A stretch of 64,000 nucleotides of DNA from positions 28,663 to 92,662 of the forward strand of contig ATTF01000001.1 in the NCBI GenBank assembly GCA_000419545.1, in the 5' to 3' direction. The stretch comes from Candidatus Pelagibacter ubique HIMB058. Lineage in GTDB: Bacteria > Pseudomonadota > Alphaproteobacteria > Pelagibacterales > Pelagibacteraceae. Position numbers and translations under genes: made by a program. The notes beneath the pieces were generated by a model. That model saw nothing but the letters and a program-made list of their open reading frames with translations. It did no database searches and was not told where the DNA came from. Positions 60,770-64,000 of this stretch are shown here, one piece after another (the stretch's first letter is position 1; every line of letters starts with the position of its first letter).

Positions 60770-62998
60770 TTAAAAAGTTGTTCCTAAGTTAAAACTAAAG
60801 CTTTGAGTTTCATCTGTGCTAGCTTTAGATAAGTTTTGTGAAAGTACAAAGTTCATTGGTCCGATAGGCGACATCCAATTAGCAATGACCCCAGTGGACG
60901 ACCTTATTTTATTACTATCATCAATAGAACTATCATAATCCACACCCCAAACATTACCAAAATCCAAAAAAATACTAACATCGGCATTAGTGTCTTCTGG
61001 AAGAGCATTAGGTAGATTTGCCTCTAAATTTACTGCAGCTGCATAGTTTCCACCTATATGATCTTTTCCATCAACTGGACCAACTTTGCCCTTCTCAAAT
61101 CCTCTTAGTCTTTTAGTACTCATGCCTTTTCTTTTACTCAGTCTTACATCATCTGACCCTAATCCATTAATTGTTGTTAAAAAAAACTTTCCGACACTTA
61201 TTACATCTTCACCAATAGATTTATAATTGCTCATTGTTAGAGAGTTAGAAATAAAAGATTTATCTGCATAAATAGGTAAACTTTGGCCTAATCTAATCAC
61301 TGATCCACTTGTAGGCATAAAAGCTCTATCTCTAGTATCAAATGTAAAAGCATAATTTCCTGAAAACTCATTGTAAGTTCCTTCTTGTTTTTGCAATGCA
61401 GTAGATGCAGATCCATCAGTTCTTAAATCGTCATGACTAGCTGTTAGGCCTAGTGATACATCTACATTTCTATATTGCTCAAAAGAAGTGCCTACTCCAG
61501 CAGAAAATAGTGAGTTTTCATAGCCTTGGTCTGGTTTATCATTAGTTTCACTAGCAAGAAAATAATTAATTGAATTCCCTAAAAAATCATAATTAGGATC
61601 GTTATAATTTAACACACCGGACAAGGACTCGCTATCTACCTCAATATCAAAACTAATCGACTTACCAGAACCCAGCCAATTTTTTTCTTTAATTCCTATC
61701 GCAAATGTGCCTCCATCAGATCCAATTCCAGCTCCTGCAGTAATTTCACCTGTTGGTTGCTCCTCAACTTCAAAATTTATAATTTTTAAATTTCCTTCAC
61801 TGCCCTCTATAACTTCATACTTTGCATTTTTAAAAAGACCTCTTGATTTTATATTAGCTAAAGATTTTTCTAAATCTAATTTTGAAAACGGGTCTCCTTC
61901 ATCAACTATTAATTCTCCTCTAATGACATCTTCATTTGTTATGTTGTTACCTAGTACATTAATACGTTCTACTAAATTTTTTTCCCCTTCAAATACATTT
62001 ATTATTACATCAATATTATTACCTTCTATTTGTTCTTGAACGTTATGTTCAACAAATTGTAAATTATTTTTATCAATTAAATCATCTAATTCTTGTAAAA
62101 TCTTCTTTATTTTGAATGGTGAATAATATTCACCAATGTATTTTGAATAAATATCATTTAGTGGAAAAAATAATTTTTTATCAAAGATACTGTCTACGTT
62201 TGTAGATATCTTTCTAATCGAATACCTTGTTCCTTCGTCAATAGAAAATATTATTTTTGCCTTGTTATTTTTAATTTCAGCAAGTTTTGAACTAATCTTA
62301 ACATCATAAAAACCACTTGATTTATAATAATTTCGCAAAAGTCTAGAGTCTAAATCTAAAATATTTTTATTAAAATTTGTATTTTTTGTTAAAATTTTCC
62401 AAAACTTATCTTCTTCACTTGCTACAACATCTCTAAGTCTTCTACTGCTAACATTATTATTTCCTATAAATTCTATATTGGTAATTTTAGTTTTTTCACC
62501 TCGATTAATTTCTACTAAGACTTCAATCAAATTATTAGCAATGACTTTTGTTTTAATTTCTATATTTGAGTCATTATAACCAGCTGATGAATATAACGAC
62601 TTAATTATATCAATATCTTTTGCTATGTTTGATTTTATAAAAGGTTTTTTTTGTTTTGTGTTTATAATTTTTTCAATTTGCTTTTTATAATTGTTACTTT
62701 TCTCTCCAATAATTACTAATTGATTTACAATTGGATGTTCTTTTACAAAGACTTCTAATATATTATTATTAATGTTAACTTTAACATCCTCAAAAAAATC
62801 GGTTTCATATAAATTGTTTAAAATTCTATTCAAATCAATTTCGCTATAGTTTTTATCTAGCTGAATATTCCCGTAAATCTTTATAGTCTCATTAGAAACT
62901 TTATTATTACCTTCAATTTTAATACTATTTACCATCTCAGCATTTAAAATTGTAATTGAGCAAAAAGATAGTAGTATAATAGCTGCAAATCTAAGCAT
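60770..62998 (-). CDS. bamA: Outer membrane protein assembly factor BamA
   Basis: POTRA repeats (IKIEGNNKVSNETIK, EFIGNNNVSSRRLRDVV, VLGNNITNEDVIRGELIVDEGDPFS), RLRGFEKGKVGP, C-terminal barrel ending SFSFNLGTTF. Confidence 0.96.
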   Translation of the reverse strand: MLRFAAIILLSFCSITILNAEMVNSIKIEGNNKVSNETIKIYGNIQLDKNYSEIDLNRILNNLYETDFFEDVKVNINNNILEVFVKEHPIVNQLVIIGEKSNNYKKQIEKIINTKQKKPFIKSNIAKDIDIIKSLYSSAGYNDSNIEIKTKVIANNLIEVLVEINRGEKTKITNIEFIGNNNVSSRRLRDVVASEEDKFWKILTKNTNFNKNILDLDSRLLRNYYKSSGFYDVKISSKLAEIKNNKAKIIFSIDEGTRYSIRKISTNVDSIFDKKLFFPLNDIYSKYIGEYYSPFKIKKILQELDDLIDKNNLQFVEHNVQEQIEGNNIDVIINVFEGEKNLVERINVLGNNITNEDVIRGELIVDEGDPFSKLDLEKSLANIKSRGLFKNAKYEVIEGSEGNLKIINFEVEEQPTGEITAGAGIGSDGGTFAIGIKEKNWLGSGKSISFDIEVDSESLSGVLNYNDPNYDFLGNSINYFLASETNDKPDQGYENSLFSAGVGTSFEQYRNVDVSLGLTASHDDLRTDGSASTALQKQEGTYNEFSGNYAFTFDTRDRAFMPTSGSVIRLGQSLPIYADKSFISNSLTMSNYKSIGEDVISVGKFFLTTINGLGSDDVRLSKRKGMSTKRLRGFEKGKVGPVDGKDHIGGNYAAAVNLEANLPNALPEDTNADVSIFLDFGNVWGVDYDSSIDDSNKIRSSTGVIANWMSPIGPMNFVLSQNLSKASTDETQSFSFNLGTTF

Positions 62999-64000
62999 GT
63001 TTTAGTTTAAGTTTTTTCATTGTCAGTTTCCTAGCCCAAAAATCAATTAGATAAATTTGACTTATATTTTTTGGTTTTTTTACAGCATATTTTTTAAAAT
63101 TGCTATCTTTGAATATAGCCATGATGGTTTTATTCATATCTAAAAAGCCCACTTTTTTCTTCAAAAATAGATCAACTAAAACTTCATTAGCTGCATTTAT
63201 AATAATTGGAGATGAAGGGAATCGATTTATTCTTTCTTTCAATAATATTGCTGGAAATATTTTTTTATTTACTTTTTTAAAAAGTAAATTTTCAAATTCA
63301 GGCAAATCTTTAATTTTATAAAATTGATTTATATCAATTTTGCCATCAAATATAGCGTTAGCTAAAGGAATGATCATAGAGGTTTCATGATAAATAAACT
63401 TTTTGATTCCATTTTTTAAAACAATTATCGCATGAACAAGTGAATTAGGATGAATAACTATATCTAATTTATTATTTGATAAATTAAATATTTTTTGTGC
63501 TTCAACAATTTCAAAAATTTTATTCATCAATGTTGCTGAGTCAATTGAAATTTTTTTACCCATTTTCCACTTTGGATGTTTTAAAGCATCATTAACTTTT
63601 ACTTTTTTTAATTTTGAAGGTTTGTAATTAACAAAAGGACCACCGGATGCTGTAAGATAGATTTTTTTTATTTCGTCAAAATTTTGATTTTCAAGTAATT
63701 TTAAAACTGAATAATGCTCTGAGTCCACTGGAATTAATTTGGCTTTATATTTTTTAGATTCTCTTAAAATTAAATTCCAGCCACAAATTATAGCTTCTTT
63801 ATTAGCAAGTAAAATTTTACTGCTAAATTTGATAGATTGTAAAGTAGGTCTCAATCCTGCGATGCCTGGTATTGCAGAGACAGTTATGTTTTCTGTTTTT
63901 TTAATTTTAAGCTCGTCAAGACTCTTTAATATTTTTGTTTTATTTTTTTTAAAATGTTTTGAAACTTTAATAAAAGTATTTTTATCATTTACTATAAAAT
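62991..64000 (-). CDS. dxr: 1-deoxy-D-xylulose 5-phosphate reductoisomerase, N-terminus beyond window
   Basis: Frame remains open to the window edge (...VSAIPGIAGLRPTLQSIKFSSKILLANKEAIICGW); PVDSEHYSVLKLL, LTASGGPF, HPKWKMGKKISIDSATLMNKIFEIVEA. Confidence 0.95.
   Translation of the reverse strand, partial: FIVNDKNTFIKVSKHFKKNKTKILKSLDELKIKKTENITVSAIPGIAGLRPTLQSIKFSSKILLANKEAIICGWNLILRESKKYKAKLIPVDSEHYSVLKLLENQNFDEIKKIYLTASGGPFVNYKPSKLKKVKVNDALKHPKWKMGKKISIDSATLMNKIFEIVEAQKIFNLSNNKLDIVIHPNSLVHAIIVLKNGIKKFIYHETSMIIPLANAIFDGKIDINQFYKIKDLPEFENLLFKKVNKKIFPAILLKERINRFPSSPIIINAANEVLVDLFLKKKVGFLDMNKTIMAIFKDSNFKKYAVKKPKNISQIYLIDFWARKLTMKKLKLKHA

Overview
AT-rich, gene-dense bacterial window with the gene content and synteny of a streamlined alphaproteobacterium. 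It is most likely SAR11/Pelagibacterales, perhaps the subclade III/LD12 side because it carries pfk and pyk. No rRNA, tRNA, CRISPR array, IS element or prophage was seen. Main blocks: (1) end of a type IV pilus-like locus, with a truncated C-type-lectin protein, a PilX-like pilin and a PilT/PilU ATPase; (2) a 1731-aa autotransporter with an unexpected ~295-aa C-terminal extension after its beta-barrel; (3) a MoxR/DUF58/TgpA-type transglutaminase operon; (4) an FTR1 + DM13 iron operon behind two Fur-box-like palindromes; (5) pfk/pyk/gap and a complete glycerol ABC-transporter operon with glpK and gpsA; (6) trkH-trkA-ntrX-ntrY; (7) ispDF-pgpA-cinA, a frameshifted small membrane protein gene with a poly-T11 tract, coq10-like, lipA, ftsB-like, eno, kdsA, pyrG, secG, tpiA; (8) ppiD-trpEGDC-lexA (with GTTC-N7-GTTC-type SOS boxes)-gltX-Cas4/RecB-like nuclease; (9) the lpx/fabZ/skp/bamA/dxr envelope cluster, lacking rseP between bamA and dxr and carrying a PQQ-type sugar dehydrogenase between lpxI and lpxB. 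The best candidates for something undescribed are the autotransporter with a predicted inner-membrane C-terminal tail, the FTR1-DM13 pair, the lectin-pilus cassette and the homopolymer-frameshifted gene.
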